A stretch of 5,544 nt of DNA from JBCDBH01 sp039184055 (lineage in GTDB: Bacteria; Acidobacteriota; Thermoanaerobaculia; Multivoradales; J023), in contig JBCDBH010000391.1 of assembly GCA_039184055.1 (NCBI GenBank), forward strand, positions 1 to 5,544, in the 5' to 3' direction. A model generated the notes under the pieces. The model was not told the DNA's origin. It saw nothing but the letters and a program-made list of their open reading frames with translations, and searched no databases. Position 1 is the stretch's first letter. Each line of letters starts with the position of its first letter. The position numbers were made by a program, and so were the translations under genes. Below, one piece after another: positions 1 through 5,420 of the stretch.

Positions 1-12
1 CGGCTGACGACG

Positions 13-480
13 ATGGGTCGTGAGCTGGTGGTCGCCTGGGCGCATCGTCATCAGCGCCGCGATTGGGAAGCCTTGTGCGCCGAGTATCGACGGCGGATCG
101 GCAACGAGGTCACGATTCGCGATCTGCCGGTGAAAGCACGTGTGGCGAGTGAAGATCCCGGCCGTCAACGTGCCGAGGGCGAGGCGCTTCTCGCCGCGCT
201 GCCGGATCCGTGTTGGTTGATCGCCCTCGATAGCCGGGGCAAGAGTCGGACGACCGAGGACGCCGCGCGGTGGTTGGCGGAGCGGCGCGAGACCTGGCCG
301 CATCCGATCGCGTTCGCGATTGGCTCGGATCTCGGTCACGGTTCGGAGTTGCTCGACGCGGCTCGTGAGCGCTGGTCGTTGGCGCCGATCACCTTTGGTC
401 ACGAGCTTGCGCGTCTGGTGTTGTACGAGCAGCTCTACCGTATCTTTTCGATTCGGCGTGGAATAAGGTATCACCGCTAG
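13..480 (+). CDS. rlmH: RlmH, 23S rRNA (pseudouridine1915-N3)-methyltransferase
   Basis: RlmH is a cytoplasmic SPOUT-class enzyme that transfers a methyl group from SAM to N3 of pseudouridine 1915 in helix 69 of 23S rRNA, acting on assembled ribosomes. The protein is 155 aa, the same length as E. coli RlmH. Family blocks seen are the strand plus loop LIALDSRGK (residues 69-77), the SAM-binding knot region FAIGSDLGHG (101-110), and the C-terminal stretch TFGHELARLVLYEQLYR (127-143) ending in YHR (153-155). H130 and Y153-H154 match conserved active-site positions of the family. The usual IGG of the knot loop reads IGS here, a mild departure. ATG at 13 fits the family N-terminus (a beta strand within the first ten residues), but only 12 bases precede it, so an upstream start cannot be excluded and no ribosome binding site is visible. 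In E. coli rlmH shares a locus with holA, which lies two genes downstream here. Confidence 0.93.
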   Translation: MGRELVVAWAHRHQRRDWEALCAEYRRRIGNEVTIRDLPVKARVASEDPGRQRAEGEALLAALPDPCWLIALDSRGKSRTTEDAARWLAERRETWPHPIAFAIGSDLGHGSELLDAARERWSLAPITFGHELARLVLYEQLYRIFSIRRGIRYHR

Positions 481-490
481 ACGTTGCCGA

Positions 491-523
491 AAGTGCCCGG
501 ATCATGGGCAACATTGGGCACTT
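491..523. repeat. 8-bp inverted repeat between rlmH and dksA
   Basis: AAGTGCCC (491-498) and GGGCACTT (516-523) are perfect inverted arms around a 17-nt loop, starting 11 nt after the rlmH stop. A further GGGCA copy at 506-510 inside the loop could pair with the left arm instead. No T-run follows, so this is not a standard intrinsic terminator. It could be a weak attenuating hairpin, a protein site or chance. I see no convincing promoter in the rest of the 150-bp gap (481-630). Confidence 0.35.
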
Positions 524-615
524 CGCCGTTCGATGGGAATGCATCAACAGGGGTCGCGAACGGCAGTCGATCACTCCAGTCGCGTGGTTGTCGTCCAGCC
601 TCCGCGATTGTCACG

Positions 616-623
616 AAAGGAGG
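616..623 (+). promoter_or_regulatory. Shine-Dalgarno site setting the dksA start
   Basis: AAAGGAGG lies 7 nt before GTG at 631. This near-perfect anti-16S match fixes the dksA start there. The in-frame reading upstream to 484 would add about 49 residues with no resemblance to the family. Confidence 0.85.
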
Positions 624-630
624 CGCCACC

Positions 631-1032
631 GTGCAGGTTCGAAGCACCACGAAGGCCGTCGCCGAAAAAGAGCTCACCGCCGAAGATCTCGAGTACTTTC
701 GTCGTCTTCTCCTGGAGAAACGGGCCGAAATTCACGAGCTGCTTCGTCACGATGTCAAAGCCGGACAATCGTCGAATGACGAGAGTTTCGACGATTCGAT
801 CGATCGAGCCAACAATGCATTCAGCCGTGAGCTGAATTTTTCGCTCTCCGACGCTGAGCGCGAGACGATTCTTCTGATCGACGAAGCCCTGGACCGCATG
901 ACCCGCAACCAATTCGGGATCTGTATCGCCTGTGGCACGCGGATTCAGCGACAACGCCTCGAAGCGGTTCCTTGGACGCGTTATTGCATCGAGTGTCAGG
1001 AAAAAGTCGAAGCAGGGCTGATGGCCGGTTGA
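631..1032 (+). CDS. dksA: DksA/TraR-family RNA polymerase-binding transcription factor
   Basis: DksA binds the RNA polymerase secondary channel and, with ppGpp, adjusts initiation at rRNA and amino-acid promoters. From the GTG start the protein is 133 aa, against 151 in E. coli. Residues 15-90 form the predicted coiled-coil hairpin. Its tip carries the D-x-x-D-x-A signature (D55, D58, A60; D71, D74 and A76 in E. coli), the feature that marks functional DksA proteins. The C-terminal zinc finger is complete: C98-x2-C101-x17-C119-x2-C122, with family residues RLEAVPW between the cysteine pairs, ending in a GLMAG tail much like E. coli KQMAG. Most of the length difference from E. coli is at the N-terminus. 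The start follows the AAAGGAGG site at 616-623. The stop TGA overlaps the probable TTG start of holA, suggesting translational coupling. A TraR-like paralogue is possible, but the intact tip motif and length favour a true DksA role. Confidence 0.9.
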   Translation: MQVRSTTKAVAEKELTAEDLEYFRRLLLEKRAEIHELLRHDVKAGQSSNDESFDDSIDRANNAFSRELNFSLSDAERETILLIDEALDRMTRNQFGICIACGTRIQRQRLEAVPWTRYCIECQEKVEAGLMAG

Positions 1033-2519
1033 TCGACCGACTCCTCGAAGACATCGCCCAAGGCACCGTTCACCCGGTCTACCTGGTGACCGGTGATTTG
1101 GTGCTCGCCGAGCCTCAAGCCGAAAAACTGGCCGAGGCCCTGGCGACGCGCGCCGGTACGAAGGTGGACCGCCATCGACGGCCGGCTCGACTCACCCCGC
1201 TGCTCGAAGCCCTTCGGACCTACTCGTTGTTCGGTGGCGCGCGCGTGGTGTTGGCCGTCGACACCGCTTTGTTCACGGACCGCAACGCCGCCGCCGATTT
1301 GATCGACGAAGCCGAGGATGGCCTGCCGGTTGCAGGAGCGGATCTCAATACCGCCGGACGGCAGGCGGCATCGCGCCTGCTTCAGGCGTTGCGTGTTTTC
1401 GGCATCGACCCGCGGGTCGGAACCACCAGCGAAGTCTTCGAAGCGTTGCCCGACTGGGCACTCAAAGGCGGTCGTAAGATCCGCAAAAGCAAAGCACGTG
1501 GTCGCACTAAGAAGATGGTCGCGACGCTGCGTGAGGGTCTCGAGGAACTGCTCGAGCGCGCGCGCGATGCCGATTTGGTGGGTTTTGCCGACGGTGATCT
1601 CGCCGAGATGGGGGCTGTTTTGGAGCAGGGCTTGCCCGAAGGACATGTTCTCGTTCTGGCCGAGAGCGTGGCCGCCAGCGATCACCCGGTGGTGACACGA
1701 CTCGCCAAGCTCGGAACGGTGATCGAGCTGGGGCAGGTAACCAGCGAACGTGGGCAATGGCACGGGCTCGAGCCGATCTTCGCGCAGCTGGCGACCGATA
1801 CCGAGGTGCGGATCGCCAGGGATGCGCGCGACGAACTCGCGCGGCGTACGCTCAAACAACAAGATGGCGGATTCGGTGGTGGCTTTCGTGCCCAGTCGGT
1901 GAAGAGTGGCTCTACCGCGCGGCTCGGCGCCGAATACCGCAAGCTCGCTTCGCTCGTGGGTCGGGGTGGCACGATCCGACGCGATGACGTGTTGGCGAAC
2001 GTCCAGGATTTCGGTGACGAAGATGTGTGGGCGATTCTCGATGCTGTTGCCGCCGGAAACGGTGGCGACGCGGTATCGCGCCTGAGGCGGTATCTCGCCG
2101 TGGCTGCGGATCCAATGGCGACACGCCTGTCGTTTTTTGGTCTCCTAGCGGGTTTTTGTCGCCAGCTTGCCGTGTTGCCAGGATTGGTTTCGATTCACGG
2201 CGTGCCCAAGGCCGAGCGGAGCTATCCACGTTTCAAATCACGCCACGCCTCGGCCTTGCAGGCGGCTCTTCCAGGTGACCTACCCAATCCGTTGGCCGGG
2301 CTTCATCCTTATCGACTTCACCGGGCGTATCTCGCGGCCTCGAATCTCGACGAAGAGCAAGCCGCTCGTCTGCCGTGGCTGGTGCTCGAAACCGAGCTGC
2401 GTCTCAAGGGTGAAGCGAGCGACGCCACGGCCGCGCTCACCCAGTTGATGACCACGCTGGCCGGGGCGCTGTCGAGGAAAAAAGAGTCGAGACAAAAAAA
2501 GACGCGCCACGGGACGTAG
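1029..2519 (+). CDS. holA: DNA polymerase III delta subunit (HolA-like), enlarged
   Basis: Delta is the clamp-loader subunit that opens the beta sliding clamp during replication. The N-terminus matches the family: HPVYLVTGD (residues 15-23), then ALRTYSLFGGARVVLAVD (61-78). S66-L67-F68 corresponds to the E. coli delta segment whose Leu73-Phe74 wedges into beta. VLVLAESV (207-214) is the later AAA+ fold strand, and GGTIRRDDVLANV (313-325) followed by VWAILDAVAAGNGGDAVSRLRRYL (333-356; 24 residues, key residues W334, D338, A341, D347, L352) is the usual start of domain III. No Walker A is expected in delta, and none is seen. At 496 aa it is much longer than the roughly 340 aa usual: extra segments lie at about 86-195 (with a basic stretch at 146-162), at a Gly-rich 279-298, and near the C-terminus. 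TTG at 1029 overlaps the dksA stop (TTGA) and gives a family-like N-terminus. ATG at 972 would read 57 nt of dksA out of frame. The SD is weak (AGGG at 1014-1017). The family call is good; assignment as the sole replicative delta is an inference. Confidence 0.75.
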   Translation: MIDRLLEDIAQGTVHPVYLVTGDLVLAEPQAEKLAEALATRAGTKVDRHRRPARLTPLLEALRTYSLFGGARVVLAVDTALFTDRNAAADLIDEAEDGLPVAGADLNTAGRQAASRLLQALRVFGIDPRVGTTSEVFEALPDWALKGGRKIRKSKARGRTKKMVATLREGLEELLERARDADLVGFADGDLAEMGAVLEQGLPEGHVLVLAESVAASDHPVVTRLAKLGTVIELGQVTSERGQWHGLEPIFAQLATDTEVRIARDARDELARRTLKQQDGGFGGGFRAQSVKSGSTARLGAEYRKLASLVGRGGTIRRDDVLANVQDFGDEDVWAILDAVAAGNGGDAVSRLRRYLAVAADPMATRLSFFGLLAGFCRQLAVLPGLVSIHGVPKAERSYPRFKSRHASALQAALPGDLPNPLAGLHPYRLHRAYLAASNLDEEQAARLPWLVLETELRLKGEASDATAALTQLMTTLAGALSRKKESRQKKTRHGT

Positions 2520-2553
2520 CGCGCGAAGCAAAAGGCGGAAGCGTCAGAGATTC

Positions 2554-2600
2554 GCCCGCGGAGAGCGGGCACGGCGACGTGGGGTGGAAGTCGCCGTTTT
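2554..2600 (+). terminator. Tandem hairpins ending the rlmH-dksA-holA unit
   Basis: Two adjacent hairpins follow the holA stop. The first pairs GCCCGC (2554-2559) with GCGGGC (2565-2570) over a 5-nt loop. The second pairs ACGGCGAC (2571-2578) with GTCGCCGT (2590-2597) over an 11-nt loop and runs into TTTT (2597-2600). The second has the shape of a Rho-independent terminator, with a short T-run. It abuts the stop codon of the convergent gene at 2600-2602. On the minus strand no T-run follows, so it probably serves only holA. Confidence 0.65.
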
Positions 2601-3241
2601 CACCCGCGTCCGGTGCGGACCCGGGGGAACTCGTGAGACAGACGTAGCGCGGCGATACGGCGCTGAGTCTGTTGCGATGCTGTTTGGATATCGAGATCGT
2701 CGACCCCGGCGCGCCGCATGATCGCGAAGATCGATTCCAACCTATTGCCTTTACTCATCACGCTCTCGTCGAGCCGTACGAGCACTTGCAAACCGGTGGC
2801 GCAGATCTGTGCGATCGCGGTCAGAACCGGGTGCGTCAACCGTGTCGGGCGTAGCTCGATCATGACGACGTGATCTTGATCGAGCCGGGTGAGCAAAGTG
2901 AGATCTTCCGTCAGCGTGACGGTTGTGATGACGATGCGGATCGTGCGCCCGATGGCGAGATGACGCGCATCGCCGCCATTCGCGAGCCGAACCAAGACGT
3001 CGCGTAGCTCGTCGTCACGGGTCGGATCGTAGGGGCGTGCCACCGAGCCGATCTCGAGATCCGCGCCGGTTTCGAGCGCGTGACGCGCTTGCCAGATATC
3101 CGCCCGACGCCCGAGCTCGTGGCGAACGTTGTCGACCACGCGGGTAGGAAGCGCGGGTAGAGCCGGGGCGGACATCGTGCCGCTGAGAAAGTTGGCTGGG
3201 CTCGAGAAAAGAGTCGGGTCGTGTGAGATGGCGGTGGCCAT
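2600..3241 (-). CDS. Uncharacterised protein, possible Cys-less SPL-like (COG1533) barrel remnant
   Basis: I do not firmly recognise this 213-aa protein. Coding is supported by GC-rich third positions, a single uninterrupted frame and a fit between the two neighbouring plus-strand genes. Residues 1-33 look disordered (Pro, Ala and Ser rich). Residues 35-185 alternate strands and helices. The order RRxxxxxxxHALETG, then DLEIGSVARPYDP (61-73), RIVITTVTLTEDLTLLTRL (102-120) and GLQVLVRLDE (150-159) recalls the mid-barrel of COG1533/SPL-like radical SAM proteins, which read roughly IGTVTDPYQP, then VxIVTKSxLxxRDLDLL, then a GIPV strand. The N-terminal CxxxCxxC cluster is absent: the only cysteine is C147. 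If homologous, it cannot hold a radical SAM iron-sulfur cluster in the usual way. No signal peptide or membrane segment is seen. It is divergent from mutM and convergent with holA. ATG at 3241 lacks a clear SD; M23 is an alternative start. Confidence 0.65.
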   Translation of the reverse strand: MATAISHDPTLFSSPANFLSGTMSAPALPALPTRVVDNVRHELGRRADIWQARHALETGADLEIGSVARPYDPTRDDELRDVLVRLANGGDARHLAIGRTIRIVITTVTLTEDLTLLTRLDQDHVVMIELRPTRLTHPVLTAIAQICATGLQVLVRLDESVMSKGNRLESIFAIMRRAGVDDLDIQTASQQTQRRIAALRLSHEFPRVRTGRG

Positions 3242-3263
3242 GATCGGGTCGCTCGCTTGGTGG

Positions 3264-3294
3264 ATCGTACGTGTCGGCTTGCTTACTGTGTCGA
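3264..3294 (-). promoter_or_regulatory. Candidate promoter for the minus-strand gene
   Basis: Read on the minus strand, TCGACA (3294-3289) and TACGAT (3269-3264) match the -35 and -10 consensus at 5 of 6 and 4 of 6, with a long 19-bp spacer. The expected transcript start would leave a leader of about 15 nt before the ATG at 3241. The -35 box lies inside the second 17-bp repeat unit, so a protein bound to the repeats would cover it. This is inferred from sequence pattern only. Confidence 0.35.
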
Positions 3295-3321
3295 CTTGAC
3301 TACTTCGTCGGCTTGATTACG
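3271..3321. repeat. Three tandem imperfect 17-bp repeats (possible operator)
   Basis: The units are GTGTCGGCTTGCTTACT (3271-3287), GTGTCGACTTGACTACT (3288-3304) and TCGTCGGCTTGATTACG (3305-3321), in strict 17-bp register. The shared core is GTCGRCTTGMYTAC, which differs between units at only a few positions. They lie in the 196-bp gap between two divergent genes, about 30 bp before the minus-strand start. They overlap the candidate minus-strand promoter and also a possible plus-strand one (TTGACT at 3296-3301, 16-bp spacer, TACGCT at 3318-3323). Regulator-binding sites are the simplest reading. A simple tandem duplication of no function is also possible. Confidence 0.7.
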
Positions 3322-3359
3322 CTCGAGTGCTGCTCTTCTTTCGTCTAACTTGCGCCAAG

Positions 3360-3401
3360 TTTACGCCTCGCGTGGTGGGCCGTCAAGACTTTTTACGCCT
3401 C
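3360..3401. repeat. Paired 10-bp direct repeat upstream of mutM
   Basis: TTTACGCCTC occurs at 3360-3369 and again at 3392-3401. The two copies start 32 bp apart, close to three helical turns, and so face the same side of the DNA. The second copy ends directly before the candidate mutM -35 box. A related ATTACGCTCG is found at 3316-3325. They could be activator or repressor sites, but chance is not excluded. Confidence 0.4.
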
Positions 3402-3402
3402 T

Positions 3403-3431
3403 TTCTCACCTCGACCCGTGCGCACTACAAT
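3403..3431 (+). promoter_or_regulatory. Candidate mutM promoter for a leaderless transcript
   Basis: TTCTCA (3403-3408) and TACAAT (3426-3431) form a -35/-10 pair, 4 of 6 and 5 of 6 matches, with a 17-bp spacer. The -10 box ends 6 nt before the ATG at 3438, so transcription would begin at or next to the A of the start codon. Consistent with this, no properly spaced ribosome binding site is present: GAGGG at 3432-3436 is only 1 nt from the ATG. Confidence 0.55.
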
Positions 3432-3437
3432 GAGGGC

Positions 3438-4259
3438 ATGCCAGAGCTTCCCGAGGTCGAAGTATTGGGTCGGAGCCTGCGCCCGAGGATCGTCGGGCGT
3501 CGAATCGAGGCGGTGGCGATCCATGCGCCCGCCTTGCGTGAACCGCTCGACGGCGACGCCTTGCGTAGCCTGGCCGGACGTCGGGTGGTGGCGGTGCGTC
3601 GACGGGCGAAGTATCTTCTGATCGATGTCGCCGGCGACCTCACTCTGGTGGTCCATCTCGGCATGAGCGGACGGATGACGCTGGCGCCGCTCGGTGCGGA
3701 AGCCGAGCCACACGAGCATCTGAGCTGGAGACTCGACGGCGACGAGAGGCTTCGCTTGGTGGATCCGCGTCGTTTCGGTCAAGCCTTCGTCCTGCAGACG
3801 CATGATCTCGACAACGATCGACATTTTGTCCATCTCGGGATCGAGCCTCTGAGTGAAGGGTTCGACGGCGCGTATCTCGAACGGCTCGCACATGGGCGGC
3901 GAGGCCCGGTGAAGACATTTTTGATGAACGCTCAGGTGGTCGTCGGGGTAGGAAATATCTACGCTTCCGAGTCCTTGTGGCGGGCGCGGATTCATCCCAC
4001 GAGATCAGTGGCGCGAATCGCTTCATCGCGCTGGATCGCTTTGGCCGAGGCCGTGCGAGCGGTGCTCGCGAGCGCCATCGAGCAGGGCGGGACGACCCTC
4101 AATGATTTCGCCGACGGCGAGGGCAACGCGGGCTACTTCCAGGTGTCGTTGGCCGCCTACGACCGCGAAGGCGAAGCGTGCTCTGGTTGCGAGGGGTCGA
4201 TCCGTCGTATCGTGCAGGCCAATCGCGCTACCTACTACTGCCCCGGTTGTCAGCGCTGA
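3438..4259 (+). CDS. mutM: MutM/Fpg, formamidopyrimidine-DNA glycosylase
   Basis: This bifunctional base-excision repair enzyme removes 8-oxoguanine and formamidopyrimidines and cuts the abasic site by beta,delta-elimination. The 273-aa protein has the full Fpg set. MPELPEVE supplies the catalytic N-terminal proline (P2, exposed after Met removal) and E3. K58 (RRRAKYLL) is the conserved catalytic-pocket lysine. HLGMSGRM and DPRRFG hold the base-replacing Met, Arg and Phe. VVGVGNIYASESLWRARIHP is the helix-two-turn-helix DNA-binding element, and GYFQ precedes the lesion-capping loop. The zinc finger is C248-x2-C251-x16-C268-x2-C271, with R263 the phosphate-contacting Arg of QANRATYYC. The length is as usual (about 270 aa). 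A longer frame from TTG at 3327 is rejected because the enzyme needs Pro right after Met. The DUF5996 gene starts 38 nt downstream. The Fpg subfamily is favoured over endonuclease VIII (Nei) by PELPEVE and the finger sequence. Confidence 0.96.
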   Translation: MPELPEVEVLGRSLRPRIVGRRIEAVAIHAPALREPLDGDALRSLAGRRVVAVRRRAKYLLIDVAGDLTLVVHLGMSGRMTLAPLGAEAEPHEHLSWRLDGDERLRLVDPRRFGQAFVLQTHDLDNDRHFVHLGIEPLSEGFDGAYLERLAHGRRGPVKTFLMNAQVVVGVGNIYASESLWRARIHPTRSVARIASSRWIALAEAVRAVLASAIEQGGTTLNDFADGEGNAGYFQVSLAAYDREGEACSGCEGSIRRIVQANRATYYCPGCQR

Positions 4260-4285
4260 TCGAGACCCACCGAGTCTTGTGGCGG

Positions 4286-4291
4286 TAGACT
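4286..4291 (+). promoter_or_regulatory. -10-like TAGACT before the DUF5996 gene
   Basis: TAGACT (TAnnnT type) ends 6 nt before the ATG at 4298, exactly the spacing seen at mutM. No good -35 match lies 16-18 bp upstream, and the nearest purine-rich stretch (GGCGG, 4281-4285) is too far for a normal ribosome binding site. This suggests a leaderless promoter of its own; read-through from mutM is the alternative. Confidence 0.4.
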
Positions 4292-4297
4292 GGCTCC

Positions 4298-5248
4298 ATG
4301 ACCGCCGTACAGACTCCCCTCTCGTCCGAGACGGCATGGCCGTCCCTTCCCTGGGAACCCTGGCGTGAGACCTGTTCGACTTTGCACATGTGGACGCAAG
4401 TCGTCGGCAAGATTCGCCTGGCTCAGGAACCGTTGATCAATCATTGGTGGAATGTGCCGCTTTATGTGTCGGCGCGTGGGCTCACCACCTCCGCGATGCC
4501 ACACGGCGCACGTCGCTTCGAGATCGAATTCGACTTTGTCGATCACCGACTGGTGATCGTCGAGGATCGAGGGGGCATGGTCCATCTGCCGCTCGTCGCC
4601 CAGCCCACCAAGACCTTCTATCGACGGGTCATGGACGCGCTGCGCGCGCTCGACCTCGAAGTCGAGATCTGGACGACACCGGTCGAGGTCCCCGATCCGA
4701 TTCCTTTCGAGGAGGACGACCAGCATGCGTCGTACGATCCCGAGTCGGCGAATCGCTTCTTTCGCGTCATGACGCAAATCGATCGAGTGATGACCGACTT
4801 TCGCGCGCCATTTCTCGGCAAGGTGAGCCCGGTGCATTTCTTTTGGGGAAGCTTCGATCTCGCCGTGACCCGTTTCTCGGGACGTCGGGCGCCGCGTCAT
4901 CCAGGGATTCCTGGCGTGTCGGATCTGATCACCCACGAAGCGTATTCACACGAGGTGTCGAGCGCCGGCTTCTGGCCAGGGACCGCCGATTTTCCCGAAC
5001 CGGCCTTTTACGCCTACGCCTACCCCGAGCCGCCGGGTTACGCCGAATCGGCTGTCGAACCCGCGGCGGCGTACTACAGCCATGATCTCGGTGAGCATGT
5101 GTTGCGCTATCACGACGTGATCGCCGCCGAGGATCCCGAGGCGGACCTCCGCGCGTTTTTCGACAGCACCTACGATGCCGCCGCCGATCTCGGCAAATGG
5201 GATCGCGAGTCGCTCGAGCGTGTGTCGATGATGCCTGGCGCCGCGTAG
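4298..5248 (+). CDS. DUF5996 family protein
   Basis: The 316-aa product matches my recollection of the DUF5996 family along its whole length; its biochemical function is unknown. Conserved-looking blocks in order: LHMWTQVVGKIRL (29-41), NHWWNVPLYVSARGLTTS (48-65), FEIEFDFVDHRL (74-85), EIWTTPVEVPDPIPF (123-137), HASYDP (143-148), the very distinctive SPVHFFWGSFDLAVTRFSGR (177-196), EAYSHEVSSAGFWPG (214-228) and FYAYAYPEPPGY (237-248), then a helical C-terminus. It is rich in Trp, His, Tyr and Phe. H30, H49, H180 and H218 sit in the best-conserved blocks and could bind metal or substrate, which is only inference. No signal peptide or membrane span is seen, so it is probably cytoplasmic. It follows mutM by 38 nt on the same strand and is convergent with the next gene, with 16 nt between stops. 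The last few residues (MMPGAA) are not typical of any motif I know. Confidence 0.85.
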   Translation: MTAVQTPLSSETAWPSLPWEPWRETCSTLHMWTQVVGKIRLAQEPLINHWWNVPLYVSARGLTTSAMPHGARRFEIEFDFVDHRLVIVEDRGGMVHLPLVAQPTKTFYRRVMDALRALDLEVEIWTTPVEVPDPIPFEEDDQHASYDPESANRFFRVMTQIDRVMTDFRAPFLGKVSPVHFFWGSFDLAVTRFSGRRAPRHPGIPGVSDLITHEAYSHEVSSAGFWPGTADFPEPAFYAYAYPEPPGYAESAVEPAAAYYSHDLGEHVLRYHDVIAAEDPEADLRAFFDSTYDAAADLGKWDRESLERVSMMPGAA

Positions 5249-5264
5249 GAAGGTCGCTAAGCGC

Positions 5265-5420
5265 TCAACGCATCAGCTGACCGAGGTCGAAGCCGCCGTT
5301 TTCCCAGCTGGCGTCGACGTGTTGCAGCTGGCCCACCGGAGCGACGCGACTGACGCCGAGATCGATGGCGAGTCGTCGAGTGCGCTCCGTCCACGTATGC
5401 CCGACGACCTTGCGGCCGAG
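5265..5420 (-). CDS. C-terminal part of a probable LuxC-like acyl-CoA reductase, 5' end lost
   Basis: The minus strand reads HTWTERTRRLAIDLGVSRV, then APVGQLQHVDASWENGGFDL, GQLMR and a TGA at 5267-5265. The pattern GVxRVxPxG, then W with Gly and Asp-Leu a few residues on, recalls the C-terminus of acyl-CoA reductases of the LuxC family, NADPH-dependent enzymes that reduce acyl-CoA to aldehyde. This is recognition from a short tail only, so the family call is tentative. Going upstream, the frame passes H (5399-5397), then LGRKVVG, and hits TAG at 5423-5421 with no start codon. The break falls at the inner edge of the inverted repeat. The plus strand of the loop encodes what looks like the true upstream sequence, so the gene is probably intact in the organism and broken only in this window. 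Confidence 0.5.
   Translation of the reverse strand, partial: LGRKVVGHTWTERTRRLAIDLGVSRVAPVGQLQHVDASWENGGFDLGQLMR
5321..5399. repeat. Left arm of a perfect 79-bp inverted repeat
   Basis: Every base of 5321-5399 is the reverse complement of 5466-5544 (paired positions sum to 10865). Weaker pairing continues inward: 5401-5403 with 5462-5464 and 5405-5409 with 5456-5460, with mismatches at 5400/5465 and 5404/5461. The arm lies within the coding sequence of the minus-strand gene. Confidence 0.95.

Noticed and set aside
484..630. Longer dksA from TTG at 484
   Set aside because: The added 49 residues do not fit the family, and AAAGGAGG at 616-623 sets the start at 631.
972..1028. Longer holA from ATG at 972
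   Set aside because: These codons are an out-of-frame reading of the dksA zinc finger; the delta family N-terminus begins close to TTG 1029.
996..1862. 288-codon open frame on the minus strand, opposite dksA and holA
   Set aside because: It lies antisense to two recognisable genes, overlaps both, and its product (low-complexity, Arg/Gln/Gly-rich) resembles no family. Long antisense frames are expected in GC-rich DNA.
3271..3321. CRISPR array
   Set aside because: The three 17-bp units are directly adjacent with no spacers and no cas genes nearby; they are tandem repeats.
3327..3437. 37-residue N-terminal extension of mutM
   Set aside because: Fpg uses the proline after the initiator Met as nucleophile, so translation must start at 3438.
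3393..3995. 200-codon minus-strand open frame opposite mutM
   Set aside because: mutM on the plus strand carries the full Fpg catalytic set; the antisense product resembles nothing.
4250..4936. 228-codon minus-strand open frame opposite the DUF5996 gene
   Set aside because: It is a shadow of a gene with strong family motifs and has no recognisable domain.
4390..5085. 231-codon plus-strand frame inside the DUF5996 gene
   Set aside because: It is an out-of-frame Arg/Ser-rich translation typical of a shifted reading of a GC-rich gene.
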